Positions 9,901 to 17,954 are shown, counted from the first letter of the stretch. The stretch is DNA of 64,000 nucleotides from Actinoplanes auranticolor (GCF_018332655.1 NZ_BOQL01000031.1:39134-103133), one strand, 5' to 3'. The notes: generated by a model from the letters alone, not told the origin. Made by a program: numbers and translations.

Positions 9901-9997
9901 CACGGACAGCGTCTACCTGGGCTTCGGCCTGGAGGGGCTGCCCGAGGACAAGCGGGTGGACCTGGTCCGCCGGGCCCTGCGTCACCTGAAGAGGTAA
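6938..9997 (+). CDS. Large secreted M14-family zinc carboxypeptidase
   Basis: 1019 residues with a Sec signal peptide (cleavage near A-A-A-V-P-A). The N-terminal propeptide-like region (to about 110) precedes the M14 catalytic domain (about 115-430). Zinc ligands are H178 and E181 in Q-H-A-R-E-W plus H311 in N-Y-H-S-A. D-L-N-R-N-F gives the substrate-binding Asn/Arg, and E381 in G-F-T-P-E-M is the catalytic Glu. An EF-hand-like D-N-N-G-D-G-E loop (about 242-248) sits inside the domain, as in other large actinobacterial members. The remaining ~580 residues are beta-rich modules, with an immune-inhibitor-A-like segment near the C-terminus. GGAGG at 6924-6928 selects ATG 6938. It is predicted to trim C-terminal residues from extracellular peptides. 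Confidence 0.9.
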   Translation: MTPARRATACALSLLTVAAAALSGIAPAAAVPAEDDLAVYVGTLDAAQLQRLRAVGIDHDESAVTAAAGGKVTVQPILGRRQAEALIAAGVPLAEKRKSTAMRKQAAAAPTVFRQYNAPGGLRAELAETAARNPRLAKLVTVGKTVRGVPIQAVKVTRDARVVPDGRRPATLYIGAQHAREWITPEMTRRLMHHVIDGYGTDPALTRLLNTTEVWFLPVANPDGYDFTFTEGHRLWRKNLRDNNGDGEITAGDGVDLNRNFAEKWGYDNEGSSPDPASETYRGPSPNSEPETRALDALFKRVGFEFLVNYHSAAELLLYGIGWQVSTPSPDDQIQIALAGDDAHPAVPGYDPDISAELYTTNGDTDFHAQVRTGALGFTPEMSTCETISNLYPDDQWKAEDCESGFNFPDDEKLVEDEFRKNLPFALSVGQSAVDPDNPVSVVGRSTADLTVDAFSTSYGSRQQVAVTARRALRDVTLHYRINGGRERTDRTREWRGGERYGDGIDKYFAERRGTVSKARAKDKVQVWFTARNGRKTVKSASFTYTVADKIGGDVLVLAAEDVTGISPANTDGATTARYAAAHVAALKRAGRSADVYDIDANARQAPHPLGVLSHYRTVLWETGDDIIPRAPGQPAGTAARSTLETELAVRDYLNEGGKLLFSGKYAGFAQAANGAYVYQPNAPAECLDADDPTCLPLSNDFQQYWLGAYSYVSDGGTGPDGTPFPLVGAEGAFKGFSATPAGDHTASFLTTSSFLPPKQFPQFGNSRAPIDWQLPGAAPYDPYDGDWYLWSGQSDVSYKRLTKTVDLTAATAARLKFQTSFDTEANWDFLFVEAHVVGTDDWTTLPDAGGLTTTETGDSCQSGIQSIHPFLAHYQGEGCTPTGTTGTWNAATGTSSGWKEFDADLSAYAGKQVELSISYMSDWGTQGLGVFLDDIRVEVGGTVAQQTSFEADLGGWTVAGPPPGSGRNSTDWARSQLAFDSGAAVTTTDSVYLGFGLEGLPEDKRVDLVRRALRHLKR

Positions 9998-10032
9998 TCC
10001 TCTTTCGGAGGTAAACCGCCAGAACCGCAGAT

Positions 10033-10072
10033 CGCGCCGCGCGCTTGCTCTAGACAGGAGGCGCGCGGCGCG
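10033..10072 (+). terminator. Long GC stem-loop between two peptidase genes
   Basis: CGCGCCGCGCGC (10033-10044) pairs perfectly with GCGCGCGGCGCG (10061-10072) around a 16-base loop. It lies 35 bp after the carboxypeptidase stop and 28 bp before the next start. It has no U-tract, as is common for actinobacterial intrinsic terminators. It could terminate the upstream gene, or attenuate the downstream one. Confidence 0.6.
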
Positions 10073-10100
10073 CCTGCCGGGCAGGGCGGAGAGACAACCG

Positions 10101-11612
10101 GTGCGAGCAAAGACACGGCCGATCCTGGCCGCGTTCCTCACTGTCCTGGTCGCGCTGACTGCGGCGGCGACCCCCGCGTACGCGGTACGCGGGAGAGCGC
10201 CGAACTGGCAGCCCTGCGAGGAGGACAAGACCGCCCAGTGCGCCACCCTCACCGTCCCGGTCGACTGGTCCCAGCCGTACGGGCCGTCCGTGGCGATCGC
10301 GCTGGCCCGCCGCCCGGCCGCCGACCCGAAGCAGCGGATCGGGACGCTGGTGGTCAACCCCGGCGGTCCCGGTGGATCGGGCGTCGACTTCACCCTCGAC
10401 AGCACGTTCTTCAGCCCCGAACTGCGCCGGCGCTTCGACATCGTGGGCTTCGACCCGCGCGGGATCTCGCGTAGCCACCCGATCGTCTGCACCACGACGG
10501 TGCTGACCGCCGCCCCGCCGCCGGTGATCGAGAGCGCGAAGGCGTACGACACGTTCGTCGCCTACAACCGCCGGCTCGCCGCGGACTGCGCCCGGCGCAC
10601 CGGGCCGCTCTACGGGCACGTCGACACGCTGAGCGTGGTGCGCGACCTGGAGGCGGTGCGGGCCGCGCTGGGCGAGGAGAAGATCAGCTTCTACGGAGCC
10701 TCGTACGGCACCCTGCTCGGCCAGCAGTACGCCGAGCGCTACCCGCGGCGGATCCGCGCGATGGTGCTCGACAGCGTCATGGACCACACCGTCGACACCG
10801 ACGGATTCCTCGGCGGCGAGGCGGCCACCGCGCAGGACTCGTTCGACGAGTTCGTCGCCTGGTGCGCGCGCAGCACCGAGTGCGCGGTGCACGGCCGGGA
10901 CGTTCGCAAGCTGTGGGCCGGCCTGCTCGCGTCCGCGCGCCGCGGGACACTGCGGGACCCGAAGGACACGGCGTCCAAGCTGACCCACTACGAGCTGGTC
11001 GGGGTCGCGTTCAGCTCGATGTACGACCCGCAGTGGCACTCACTCGGGATGTTCATCAAGGAAGCCACCGACGGCGCGGGCACCAAGCTGGGCCGCGCCG
11101 CCGTCGACGTCAGCGAGCACAACTTCCACGCCGTCTTCTGCGACGACTGGTCGATGCCCGTGTCCGGGTACGCCGACCTGCGCGCCCGCCTGGACCGGAT
11201 CGCCGCCCGGTCGCCGCAGATGCCGTTCTCACCCCTCGCGCTCTCCTCGGTCTACGGCTGCCTGGGCCGCACCGACGGCACGGACAACCCGCAGCGGGCG
11301 CTGTCCCCGGCCCGGACCGGCCCGGTGCTGCTGGTCAACGCGCGGCACGACCCGGCCACCCCGTACGCCTGGGCCCAGCATGTCGCCGCCCAGCTCGGCC
11401 CGAAAGCGTCCCTGCTGACCTACGAGGGCTGGGGGCACACCGTCTACGGCCGCAGCGACTGCGTGGGCAGGACCGTGGACCGTTACCTGCTGACCGTCCG
11501 GCCGCCCGCCGCCGGGGCCCGGTGCCCGGGAGTCGAGCCCGAGGCGGCCGGCGTGGGCGGCATCACGCCGCGCCGCGGGTATCCCCGGGCCGGCGGGATC
11601 ACCTGGTCCTGA
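10101..11612 (+). CDS. Secreted alpha/beta hydrolase, tripeptidyl aminopeptidase type (S33)
   Basis: 503 residues with a signal peptide (cleavage near A-Y-A). It matches the actinomycete Tap/SlpD family. V-N-P-G-G-P-G-G-S-G (oxyanion region, about 85-94), G-F-D-P-R-G and the nucleophile elbow G-A-S-Y-G (Ser 201) are present. The acid is probably the Asp in N-A-R-H-D-P-A-T-P, and the His is in E-G-W-G-H-T-V-Y-G. Family members release N-terminal tripeptides or hydrophobic residues outside the cell, which complements the upstream secreted carboxypeptidase. It starts at GTG with a GGAGAG site. The last 14 bp overlap the convergent permease gene. Confidence 0.87.
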   Translation: MRAKTRPILAAFLTVLVALTAAATPAYAVRGRAPNWQPCEEDKTAQCATLTVPVDWSQPYGPSVAIALARRPAADPKQRIGTLVVNPGGPGGSGVDFTLDSTFFSPELRRRFDIVGFDPRGISRSHPIVCTTTVLTAAPPPVIESAKAYDTFVAYNRRLAADCARRTGPLYGHVDTLSVVRDLEAVRAALGEEKISFYGASYGTLLGQQYAERYPRRIRAMVLDSVMDHTVDTDGFLGGEAATAQDSFDEFVAWCARSTECAVHGRDVRKLWAGLLASARRGTLRDPKDTASKLTHYELVGVAFSSMYDPQWHSLGMFIKEATDGAGTKLGRAAVDVSEHNFHAVFCDDWSMPVSGYADLRARLDRIAARSPQMPFSPLALSSVYGCLGRTDGTDNPQRALSPARTGPVLLVNARHDPATPYAWAQHVAAQLGPKASLLTYEGWGHTVYGRSDCVGRTVDRYLLTVRPPAAGARCPGVEPEAAGVGGITPRRGYPRAGGITWS

Positions 11613-13302
11613 CCCCCTCGTCGTCGCGGGGACGGCGGGGCACCGGGGTGAACAGCGAGACCGGTTGCTCGGGCCGGTCGGGGACCGGCTCGCCGTCCAG
11701 GATCTCCACCATCCGGCGTACCGTCGGGTCCCCCTCGTCCGCGACGTAGTCGTGTTCCCGGGTGTGGTCGTGGCCGTCGGCGGCGCCCGCGCCCCGGAGC
11801 ACCGGCGTGAGGAGCGCCGCGACCAGCAGGTTGACCGCCAGGGCGACGATTCCTACGTAGATCGAGGCGTCGCTGTCGATGCCCAGGTTGCTCAGCGGCC
11901 AGGCCGATCCGCCGAGATGCTCGCGCACCACCGTGCGGCCGTCGCCGGCGTACTTGGGCACCTGGTAGAGCATCAGCAGGCCCACCGCCAGGCCCGCACC
12001 GATCCCGCCGGCCAGGGCCCAGCGGTGGAACCAGTTCGTGTAGAGGCCCAGGGCGACTGCCGGCAGGGTCTGCATGATCAGGACACCGCCGATCAGCTGC
12101 AGGTCGATGGCGAACTGCGTGTTGAGCAGCAGGATGACCAGCAGGGCGCCGAACTTGACCGTCAGCGACACGGTCTTGCTGACGTACGTCTCCTCCCGGG
12201 CCGAGGCGTGGGGGCGGATGTACTGGCGGTAGAGGTCTCTGGTGAACAGGTTGGCCGCGGCGATGGACATGATCGCCGCCGGGACCATCGCGCCTACGCC
12301 GATGGCGGCGAAGGCCAGCCCGGCGGTCCAGGGCGGGGTGTTCTCCGCGAACCACTGGGGGACCACGGTGTTGCCGTTGCCGCCCACTGCCGTCGTACCG
12401 TCGAAGACCGCGGCGAAACCGATCAGCATGAGCACGCCGAGGGTCAGGGTGTAGAGCGGCAGAGCCGCGAGGTTCCGGCGCAGCGTGCCGCGGTTACGGG
12501 CCGCGAGCACGCCGGTGAGCGTGTGCGGGTAGAGGAAGAGCGCGACCGCCGAGCCCAGGGCCAGGGTCACGTAGTTGAGCTGGCTCTGCGAGGCGAGCAG
12601 CAGGCCGTCGTCGGTGCGCGGGCTGGTCGCGTACTTGTCCTGGGCGACGCGGAACACCACGTCCCACTGGCCCGGGGTCATCGACACGATGATGATCACC
12701 GCCAGCACCGTCCACAGCACCAGCGCGTCCTTGATGATGGACACCAGCGCCGGCCCGCGCAGCCCGGCGTTGAACGTGTAGAGCGCGAGCACCGCGAACG
12801 CCACGGTGAGCGGCCAGCCCTTGGGCAGGCCCATCACCTCGAACACCGCCTCCATGCCGATCAGCTGCAGGGCGATGTAGGGCATCGTGGCGACGATGCC
12901 GAGGACGGCCACGATGGTGCCGAGCCCGCGCGACCCGAAACGGGAGCGGACGAACTCGGCCGGGGTGACGAAGCCGTGCACGTGGCACACCGACCAGAAG
13001 CGCGCCAGCACCACGAACAGCATCGGGTAGACGATGACCAGGAACGGCACCGGGAAGAAGCCGGCCGCGCCGACGCCGTACACCAGCGTGGGCACCGCGA
13101 CGAACGTGTAGGCCGTGTAGACATCCCCGCTGAGCAGGAAGAACGTCACCCAGTTACCGAACGCGCGGCCGCCGAGACCCCACTCCTCGAGGCTGTGGAT
13201 CGAATCCGGCCGGCGCCAGCGCGCCGCGGCGAAGCCCAGCATCGTCACCGCGCCGAAGACCGCCAGGAAGACCGCGAGCTGCATGACCTGCTTGTCGGAC
13301 AC
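11599..13302 (-). CDS. mctP: Monocarboxylate permease MctP-like sodium:solute symporter
   Basis: 567 residues, about 13 transmembrane helices, SSS family. The G-G-R-x-F-G-N-W-V-T-F-F-L-L-S-G-D-V-Y-T segment, long internal helices and coupling to a DUF3311 partner are typical of actinobacterial MctP/MctC uptake systems for acetate, propionate, pyruvate or lactate. The C-terminal ~70 residues are hydrophilic and charged. The start is GTG at 13302 behind a GGGGA site, 9 bp downstream of the DUF3311 stop, so the pair forms an operon. A CRP/GlxR-like site lies before the operon. The substrate is inferred from family and context. Confidence 0.85.
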   Translation of the reverse strand: MSDKQVMQLAVFLAVFGAVTMLGFAAARWRRPDSIHSLEEWGLGGRAFGNWVTFFLLSGDVYTAYTFVAVPTLVYGVGAAGFFPVPFLVIVYPMLFVVLARFWSVCHVHGFVTPAEFVRSRFGSRGLGTIVAVLGIVATMPYIALQLIGMEAVFEVMGLPKGWPLTVAFAVLALYTFNAGLRGPALVSIIKDALVLWTVLAVIIIVSMTPGQWDVVFRVAQDKYATSPRTDDGLLLASQSQLNYVTLALGSAVALFLYPHTLTGVLAARNRGTLRRNLAALPLYTLTLGVLMLIGFAAVFDGTTAVGGNGNTVVPQWFAENTPPWTAGLAFAAIGVGAMVPAAIMSIAAANLFTRDLYRQYIRPHASAREETYVSKTVSLTVKFGALLVILLLNTQFAIDLQLIGGVLIMQTLPAVALGLYTNWFHRWALAGGIGAGLAVGLLMLYQVPKYAGDGRTVVREHLGGSAWPLSNLGIDSDASIYVGIVALAVNLLVAALLTPVLRGAGAADGHDHTREHDYVADEGDPTVRRMVEILDGEPVPDRPEQPVSLFTPVPRRPRDDEGVRTR

Positions 13303-13311
13303 CGGTCCCCG

Positions 13312-13677
13312 TCACCGCACCTTCAGGTGGAGGAACGTGAGGATCGCGCTGGCGAGGAAGGCGAAGGACAGCTGACCCCAGTAGAAGAACGGGATCCCGA
13401 ACACGGTCGGCTCGATGCGGTTGTAGAGACCCGGGATCAACGGCAGGACTATCGGTACGAGCAGCAGCCAGTTCCAGGGGCTGGCGTCCTCCCGCCGCAC
13501 CCGGGCCGGCCGGCGCGTCGCGCTGCGCTCGCGGATGGTGCGCCACTCGCCGGTGCCGTGCTGCGGCCCGGGGCGCCGGTCCGCGGCCGGCGGCGCGACA
13601 CCGGGTCGATGATCCTGATAGGGCGGATAGGTAGGGGGAGGGGGCCAGTTGGGTGGCCCGTACCGATTCGCCGTCAT
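13312..13677 (-). CDS. DUF3311 small membrane protein, MctP partner
   Basis: 121 residues. The first ~62 are cytoplasmic, rich in Pro/Tyr/Arg. Two hydrophobic helices follow with the DUF3311 signature (L-L-L-V-P-I-V-L-P..., N-R-I-E-P-T-V-F-G-I-P-F-F-Y-W-G-Q-L). DUF3311 proteins are regularly encoded just before MctP-type symporters and are thought to be transporter subunits. GGAGGGG seven bases before ATG 13677 fixes the start; longer in-frame versions to 13752 would run through the promoter. The Pro-rich N-terminal extension makes this member longer than the usual 60-80 residues. Confidence 0.85.
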   Translation of the reverse strand: MTANRYGPPNWPPPPTYPPYQDHRPGVAPPAADRRPGPQHGTGEWRTIRERSATRRPARVRREDASPWNWLLLVPIVLPLIPGLYNRIEPTVFGIPFFYWGQLSFAFLASAILTFLHLKVR

Positions 13678-13712
13678 AGAACCCCCTCCGGGGCATGCAT
13701 GATGGAATGACC

Positions 13713-13728
13713 AGTGACCTATGTCACC
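13713..13728. promoter_or_regulatory. CRP/GlxR-like operator upstream of DUF3311-mctP
   Basis: AGTGACCTATGTCACC contains GTGA-CC-TA-TG-TCAC, matching the GlxR/CRP consensus core TGTGA-NN-TA-NN-TCACA except for the outermost base on each side. It lies 36-51 bp upstream of the DUF3311 start. CRP-type control of carboxylate uptake is known in actinobacteria. Binding here is inference. Confidence 0.5.
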
Positions 13729-13847
13729 TGCGCGATACGCGAAGCCACTCAATCACTCCGAGCGACGGAGATCAATACTCATCACCGAACGAGAAGTACT
13801 TGCATCGTCACGGATCTGGCGTGCCGCGTAGCCCGCCCGCGGGTATT

Positions 13848-13862
13848 CTTAGCCTGGCTAAG
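13848..13862. promoter_or_regulatory. Perfect 15-bp dyad CTTAGCC-T-GGCTAAG
   Basis: Seven-bp perfect arms flank one central base, in an AT-richer stretch just upstream of a Shine-Dalgarno-like GGAGG and short open frames. It looks like a dimeric regulator operator. It shares TTAGCCT with DtxR/IdeR iron boxes but matches the 19-bp consensus at only about half of the positions, so that family is not claimed. Confidence 0.4.
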
Positions 13863-13876
13863 TACCCGGAGGCGCC

Positions 13877-13915
13877 GTGACCCCTCCGTCCGCCCTCGCC
13901 CCGGCTCACTGTTGA
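13877..13915 (+). CDS. Possible 12-codon leader peptide
   Basis: GTG at 13877 follows CGGAGG with a 3-base gap and encodes V-T-P-P-S-A-L-A-P-A-H-C before TGA. Its stop overlaps a TTG start of the next small frame (TTGA), a usual arrangement for translational coupling. It lies 14 bp after the 15-bp dyad. It may be a regulatory leader or chance. Confidence 0.25.
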   Translation: MTPPSALAPAHC

Positions 13916-14055
13916 GCCGCCGCGTGCCCCGCGCGGCCATCGACCCCGACCAGCGCATGTCCTGGCTGCGCCGCGCGCTGCCCTGGCCGAGGCCGCGGAC
14001 CGGATCCGCTGGGCGTACCGACCAGCTCGAGTCGGACATCCCCGCCGAATCGTGA
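13912..14055 (+). CDS. Possible 47-aa small protein
   Basis: From TTG 13912 almost every codon ends in G or C, the pattern of real genes here, up to TGA at 14053-14055. The product is basic with Trp/Pro (W-L-R-R-A-L-P-W-P-R-P-R) and an acidic tail (Q-L-E-S-D-I-P). There is no recognisable family. The start overlaps the stop of the putative leader peptide. It could instead begin at GTG 13924. Confidence 0.3.
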   Translation: MSRRVPRAAIDPDQRMSWLRRALPWPRPRTGSAGRTDQLESDIPAES

Positions 14056-14087
14056 ACGCGGGTGTCGTTGATCGACATCGGTCGGGG

Positions 14088-14116
14088 GCTACCCTGCGGT
14101 AACCCCGCTGGGTAGC
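14088..14116. promoter_or_regulatory. Inverted repeat GCTACCC...GGGTAGC upstream of acyl-CoA dehydrogenase
   Basis: Perfect 7-bp arms (14088-14094 and 14110-14116) are separated by 15 bp, ending 43 bp before the dehydrogenase GTG. This could be an operator for a fatty-acid-responsive regulator. No regulator is encoded nearby. Confidence 0.3.
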
Positions 14117-14159
14117 GTGGCTGCTACGACCAGCCGTACCCGGGTCAAGGGGGTAGACC

Positions 14160-16061
14160 GTGACCGAACCGGCCGACGTCTCCGAGAAGCAGGCGCGCAA
14201 GATAGCCGAGGAAGCGCGCCAGTCCGAGTGGCGCAAGCCCAGCTTCGGCAAGGAGCTCTTCCTCGGGCGATTACGGCTCGACCTGATCGATCCCTGGCCC
14301 GCGGCGGAGCCCCGTCCCGACGCGGAGGAGTTCCTGGCCAAGCTGGAGGCGTACCTCGTCGCGGAGGTGGACGGCGCCCGCATCGAACGCGAGGCCCGCA
14401 TCCCGGACGAGGTCTTCCACGGCCTGGCCGCGCTCGGCGCGTTCGGCATGAAGATCGACAAGGAGTACGGCGGCCTCGGCCTGTCCAATCTGCACTACTG
14501 CCGGGCGCTGACGCTCATCGGTTCGGCGAGCCCGGCCGTCGGCGCGCTGCTGTCGGCACACCAGTCGATCGGCGTGCCGCAGCCGCTCAAGAAGTTCGGC
14601 ACTCCGGAGCAGAAGAAGGCGTTCCTGCCCCGGCTGGCCGCCGGTGAGGTGTCCGCGTTCCTGCTCACCGAGCCCGACGTCGGCTCCGACCCGGCCCGCC
14701 TGGGCACCGTGGCCGAGCCCGTCGAGGGCGGCTACCGGCTCAACGGCGTGAAGCTGTGGGCCACCAACGGCACGGTGGCGACCCTGCTGGTCGTGATGGC
14801 CCGGGTGCCCGGCAAGGGCATCACCGCCTTCGTCGTGGAGGGCGACGCCCCCGGCATCACGGTGGAGCGGCGCAACGAGTTCCTCGGCCTGCGCGGCCTG
14901 GAGAACAGCGTGACCCGGTTCCACGACGTGTTCGTACCGGCGGGCAACGTCATCGGCGGGCTCGGCAAGGGCCTCAAGATCGCACTGACCACCCTCAACA
15001 CCGGCCGGCTGTCGCTGCCGGCGATGTGCGTCGGCGCCTCGAAGTGGTCGCTCGCCGTCGCCCGGGAGTGGTCGGCCCAGCGGGTGCAGTGGGGCCGGCC
15101 GGTCGCCCAGCACGAGGCCGTCGCCAAGAAGATCGCCTTCATCGCCGCGACCACGTACGCGATGGAATCCACCCTCGACCTGTGCTGCCTGCTGGCCGAC
15201 GACGACCGCAACGACATCCGGATCGAGGCCGCGCTGATCAAGCTCTTCGCCAGCGAGACGGCCTGGCTGGTGGCCGACGAGCTGATCCAGATCCGCGGCG
15301 GCCGGGGCTACGAGACGGCCGCCTCGCAGGCCGCCCGGGGCGAGCGCGCGGCCGAGGCCGAGCAGATCCTGCGGGACCTGCGGATCAACCGGATCTTCGA
15401 GGGCTCCACCGAGATCATGCACCTGCTGATCGCCCGGGAGGCGGTCGACGCGCACCTCTCGGTGGCCGGCGACATCATCGACCCGGAGGCCGGGATCGGC
15501 CGTAAGGCCCGCGCCGGGGCCCGGGCCGGATCCTTCTACGCGAAATGGCTGCCGACCCTGGCGGTCGGCCGCGGTCAGACGCCGACCGGGTACGCCGAGT
15601 TCGGCCCGCTCGCCCGGCACATGCGCTACATCGAGCGGACCTCCCGCAAACTCGCCCGGTCGACGTTCTACGGGATGTCCCGCTGGCAGGGCGGGCTGGA
15701 GCACAAGCAGGCCTTCCTCGGCCGCATCGTCGACATCGGGGCCGAGCTGTTCGCCATGTCGGCGGTGTGCGTCCGGGCCCGGACCGAGCGGGAGCACCGC
15801 GCGGCGGCCCAGGAGCTGGCCGACCTGTTCTGCCGGCAGGCGCGGCTGCGGGCGGAGGCGCTGTTCGCCGCTCTCTGGGAGAACACGGACTCGCTGGACG
15901 GCGAAGCCACCCGGCGGGTGCTGGGCGGGCGGTACGCGTTCCTGGAGGAGGGCATCGTCCCGCGGTCCACCGAGGGGGCCTGGGTGTCGGCCTGGCAGCC
16001 GGGCGCGGCGACGGTCGACGACGTCCGCCGCCGGATCCCGCCCTTCACCGCCGAGGAGTGA
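14160..16061 (+). CDS. Acyl-CoA dehydrogenase, long (FadE-like)
   Basis: 633 residues, GTG start with AAGGGGG five bases upstream. The N-terminal helical domain (about 50-170), the middle beta-domain with F-L-L-T-E-P-D-V-G-S-D (flavin-binding), L-W-A-T-N-G, and the C-terminal helical domain with R-I-F-E-G-S-T-E-I-M are all present. Another ~200 residues follow, as in very-long-chain-type FadE proteins, which are longer than the usual ~385. The enzyme introduces the alpha-beta double bond in acyl-CoA using FAD. It stands alone, with no thiolase or hydratase adjacent. The substrate chain length cannot be read from the sequence. Confidence 0.88.
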   Translation: MTEPADVSEKQARKIAEEARQSEWRKPSFGKELFLGRLRLDLIDPWPAAEPRPDAEEFLAKLEAYLVAEVDGARIEREARIPDEVFHGLAALGAFGMKIDKEYGGLGLSNLHYCRALTLIGSASPAVGALLSAHQSIGVPQPLKKFGTPEQKKAFLPRLAAGEVSAFLLTEPDVGSDPARLGTVAEPVEGGYRLNGVKLWATNGTVATLLVVMARVPGKGITAFVVEGDAPGITVERRNEFLGLRGLENSVTRFHDVFVPAGNVIGGLGKGLKIALTTLNTGRLSLPAMCVGASKWSLAVAREWSAQRVQWGRPVAQHEAVAKKIAFIAATTYAMESTLDLCCLLADDDRNDIRIEAALIKLFASETAWLVADELIQIRGGRGYETAASQAARGERAAEAEQILRDLRINRIFEGSTEIMHLLIAREAVDAHLSVAGDIIDPEAGIGRKARAGARAGSFYAKWLPTLAVGRGQTPTGYAEFGPLARHMRYIERTSRKLARSTFYGMSRWQGGLEHKQAFLGRIVDIGAELFAMSAVCVRARTEREHRAAAQELADLFCRQARLRAEALFAALWENTDSLDGEATRRVLGGRYAFLEEGIVPRSTEGAWVSAWQPGAATVDDVRRRIPPFTAEE

Positions 16062-16151
16062 CCCTGACGGGCGTGTCCCGGGTTGTGCCCACCTCCCACT
16101 AGCGGTAGGCAGGAGTCTGTCCACTCTGTTCCGACCGCTCCCGGAGGCATG

Positions 16152-17948
16152 ATGCGGTTCTCGACCGCGCTGGCCATGACGGCCACGCTCACCGCGACCA
16201 CCGTCGCCCTCGTGCCCGCCGCGGCCTCCGCCCACGGCGGTGCGCCACCTCAGATCCCGACCGCCGGCGGCTACGGCGGCGCCGTGTCCACCGTCGATCC
16301 CACCGCGACCGCCGTCGGGCTCGACGTGCTGCGCCGCGGCGGCAACGCGGTGGACGCCGCCGTGGCCGCGGCCGCGACGCTCGGGGTCACCGAGCCGTTC
16401 TCCGCCGGTATCGGCGGTGGCGGGTTCTTCGTCTATTACGACGCGAAACACCGCAAGGTGCACACCATCGACGGGCGCGAGTCCGGTCCGGCCACGATGA
16501 CCGAGGACATCTTCGTGGATCCGGCCGACGGCCTGCCCTACGACTTCGCCGAGGCCCGGGTCAGCGGCCTCTCCGTCGGCACCCCGGGCACCCTGGCGAC
16601 CTGGGAGGCCGCGACCGGCAAGTGGGGCACCCGTTCGCTGGGCAGCCTGCTGCAACCGGCCGCCAAGGTCGCCGACCGGGGCTTCGCCGTCGACGCCACC
16701 TTCCGGCAGCAGATCGCCGACAACGCGGCGCCTTTCGCCCAGTTCGACTCCACCCGCGAGTTGTACCTGCCCGGTGGCGCCCCGCCCGCGGTCGGTTCCG
16801 TGCACCGCAACCCCGACCTCGCCGACACCTACCGGCTGATCGCCCGGCGCGGCACCGGCGTCTTCTACCGCGGTCCGGTCGCCGCCGACATCGTGCGCAC
16901 CGTGCAGAACCCGCCGGTCGCCGACGACCCCGCCGCCCCGTGGGCGTACCCGATCCGCCCCGGCGATCTGCGCCTGTCCGACCTGGCCAACTACCGGCTG
17001 CGGTTCCCGGCGCCGACGAGGTCCGACTACCGGGGCCTCACCGTCTACGGCATGTCCACGCCGTCCAGCGGTGGCACGGCGGTCGGCGAGGCCCTGAACA
17101 TCCTGGAGCGGACCGACCTCTCCGAGGTCTCCAGGACCCAGGCCCTGCACCAGTACCTCGAGTCCTCCGCGTTGTCGTTCGCGGACCGCAACCGGTACGT
17201 GGGCGCGTACACGCCGCAGCCGGTGCTGGACAGGCTGATCAGTGACCGGTGGGCGCGTCAGCGGGCCTGCCAGATCGACCCGGCGCAGGCCCTGACCAAG
17301 CCGGTGCCGCCGGGCGACATCACCGCCTCGGGCTGCACGCCGGCGCGCGCCGGCGGCAAGGTCGAGGACGGGCAGAGCACCACCAACCTCACCGTGGCCG
17401 ACCGCTGGGGCAACGTCGTCGAGTACACCCTGACGATCGAGCAGACCGGCGGCAACGCCATGGTCGTGCCGGGCCGCGGCTTCCTGCTCAACAACGAGCT
17501 GACGGACTTCAACTTCACACCTACGCAGGGCAGCGCGCCCGATCCGAACCTGCCCGGCCCGAACAAGCGCCCCCGCAGCTCCATGTCGCCCACGATCGTC
17601 CTCAAGGACGGCAGGCCGTTCCTGGCCCTCGGCTCGCCCGGCGGCGCCACCATCATCACCACGGTGCTGCAGGTGCTGGTCAACCGGATCGACCTGGGCA
17701 TGACCCTGCCGGAGGCGATGGCGGCGCCGCGCGCGTCGCAGCGCAACACCGCCGCCGTGCAGGCCGAGCCGGCGTTCATCGCGCAGTACGGCCCCGGGCT
17801 GGGCGGCCTCGGGCACACCTTCACACCCGTGGCCGAGCTGGGTGCCGCCACGGCGATCGAGTTCGGCCGCGGCGGCCGGATGATCGCCAGCGCCGAGCCC
17901 GCCCGGCGCGGCGGTGGTGCCGCCGGCGTGGTCCATCCCCGCCGCTGA
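16152..17948 (+). CDS. ggt: Gamma-glutamyltransferase, secreted
   Basis: 598 residues with a signal peptide (cleavage near A-S-A). The precursor self-cleaves at Thr 410 in G-Q-S-T-T-N-L-T-V, which becomes the nucleophile of the small subunit. R-G-G-N-A-V-D-A-A-V-A, S-S-M-S-P-T-I-V and S-P-G-G-A-T-I-I are further family motifs. It hydrolyses or transfers gamma-glutamyl groups from peptides outside the cell. ATG 16152 gives a 4-base gap to GGAGG; the ATG at 16149 is almost on top of that site. A strong hairpin terminator follows the stop. Confidence 0.92.
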   Translation: MRFSTALAMTATLTATTVALVPAAASAHGGAPPQIPTAGGYGGAVSTVDPTATAVGLDVLRRGGNAVDAAVAAAATLGVTEPFSAGIGGGGFFVYYDAKHRKVHTIDGRESGPATMTEDIFVDPADGLPYDFAEARVSGLSVGTPGTLATWEAATGKWGTRSLGSLLQPAAKVADRGFAVDATFRQQIADNAAPFAQFDSTRELYLPGGAPPAVGSVHRNPDLADTYRLIARRGTGVFYRGPVAADIVRTVQNPPVADDPAAPWAYPIRPGDLRLSDLANYRLRFPAPTRSDYRGLTVYGMSTPSSGGTAVGEALNILERTDLSEVSRTQALHQYLESSALSFADRNRYVGAYTPQPVLDRLISDRWARQRACQIDPAQALTKPVPPGDITASGCTPARAGGKVEDGQSTTNLTVADRWGNVVEYTLTIEQTGGNAMVVPGRGFLLNNELTDFNFTPTQGSAPDPNLPGPNKRPRSSMSPTIVLKDGRPFLALGSPGGATIITTVLQVLVNRIDLGMTLPEAMAAPRASQRNTAAVQAEPAFIAQYGPGLGGLGHTFTPVAELGAATAIEFGRGGRMIASAEPARRGGGAAGVVHPRR

Positions 17949-17954
17949 GCGGAC

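Noticed and set aside
6971..10552. Very long open frame (over 1000 codons) on the minus strand
   Set aside because: It lies opposite the M14 carboxypeptidase. Such shadows arise from high-GC third positions; the product is Val/Gly/Arg-rich without motifs, and the plus-strand gene has full zinc-site motifs.
13844..13862. Iron box (DtxR/IdeR)
   Set aside because: Only about half of the 19 consensus positions match although TTAGCCT is shared; kept as an unassigned dyad.
14271..17936. Open frame of about 1220 codons on the minus strand
   Set aside because: It is antisense to the acyl-CoA dehydrogenase and ggt genes, crosses their intergenic region, and has no recognisable domain.
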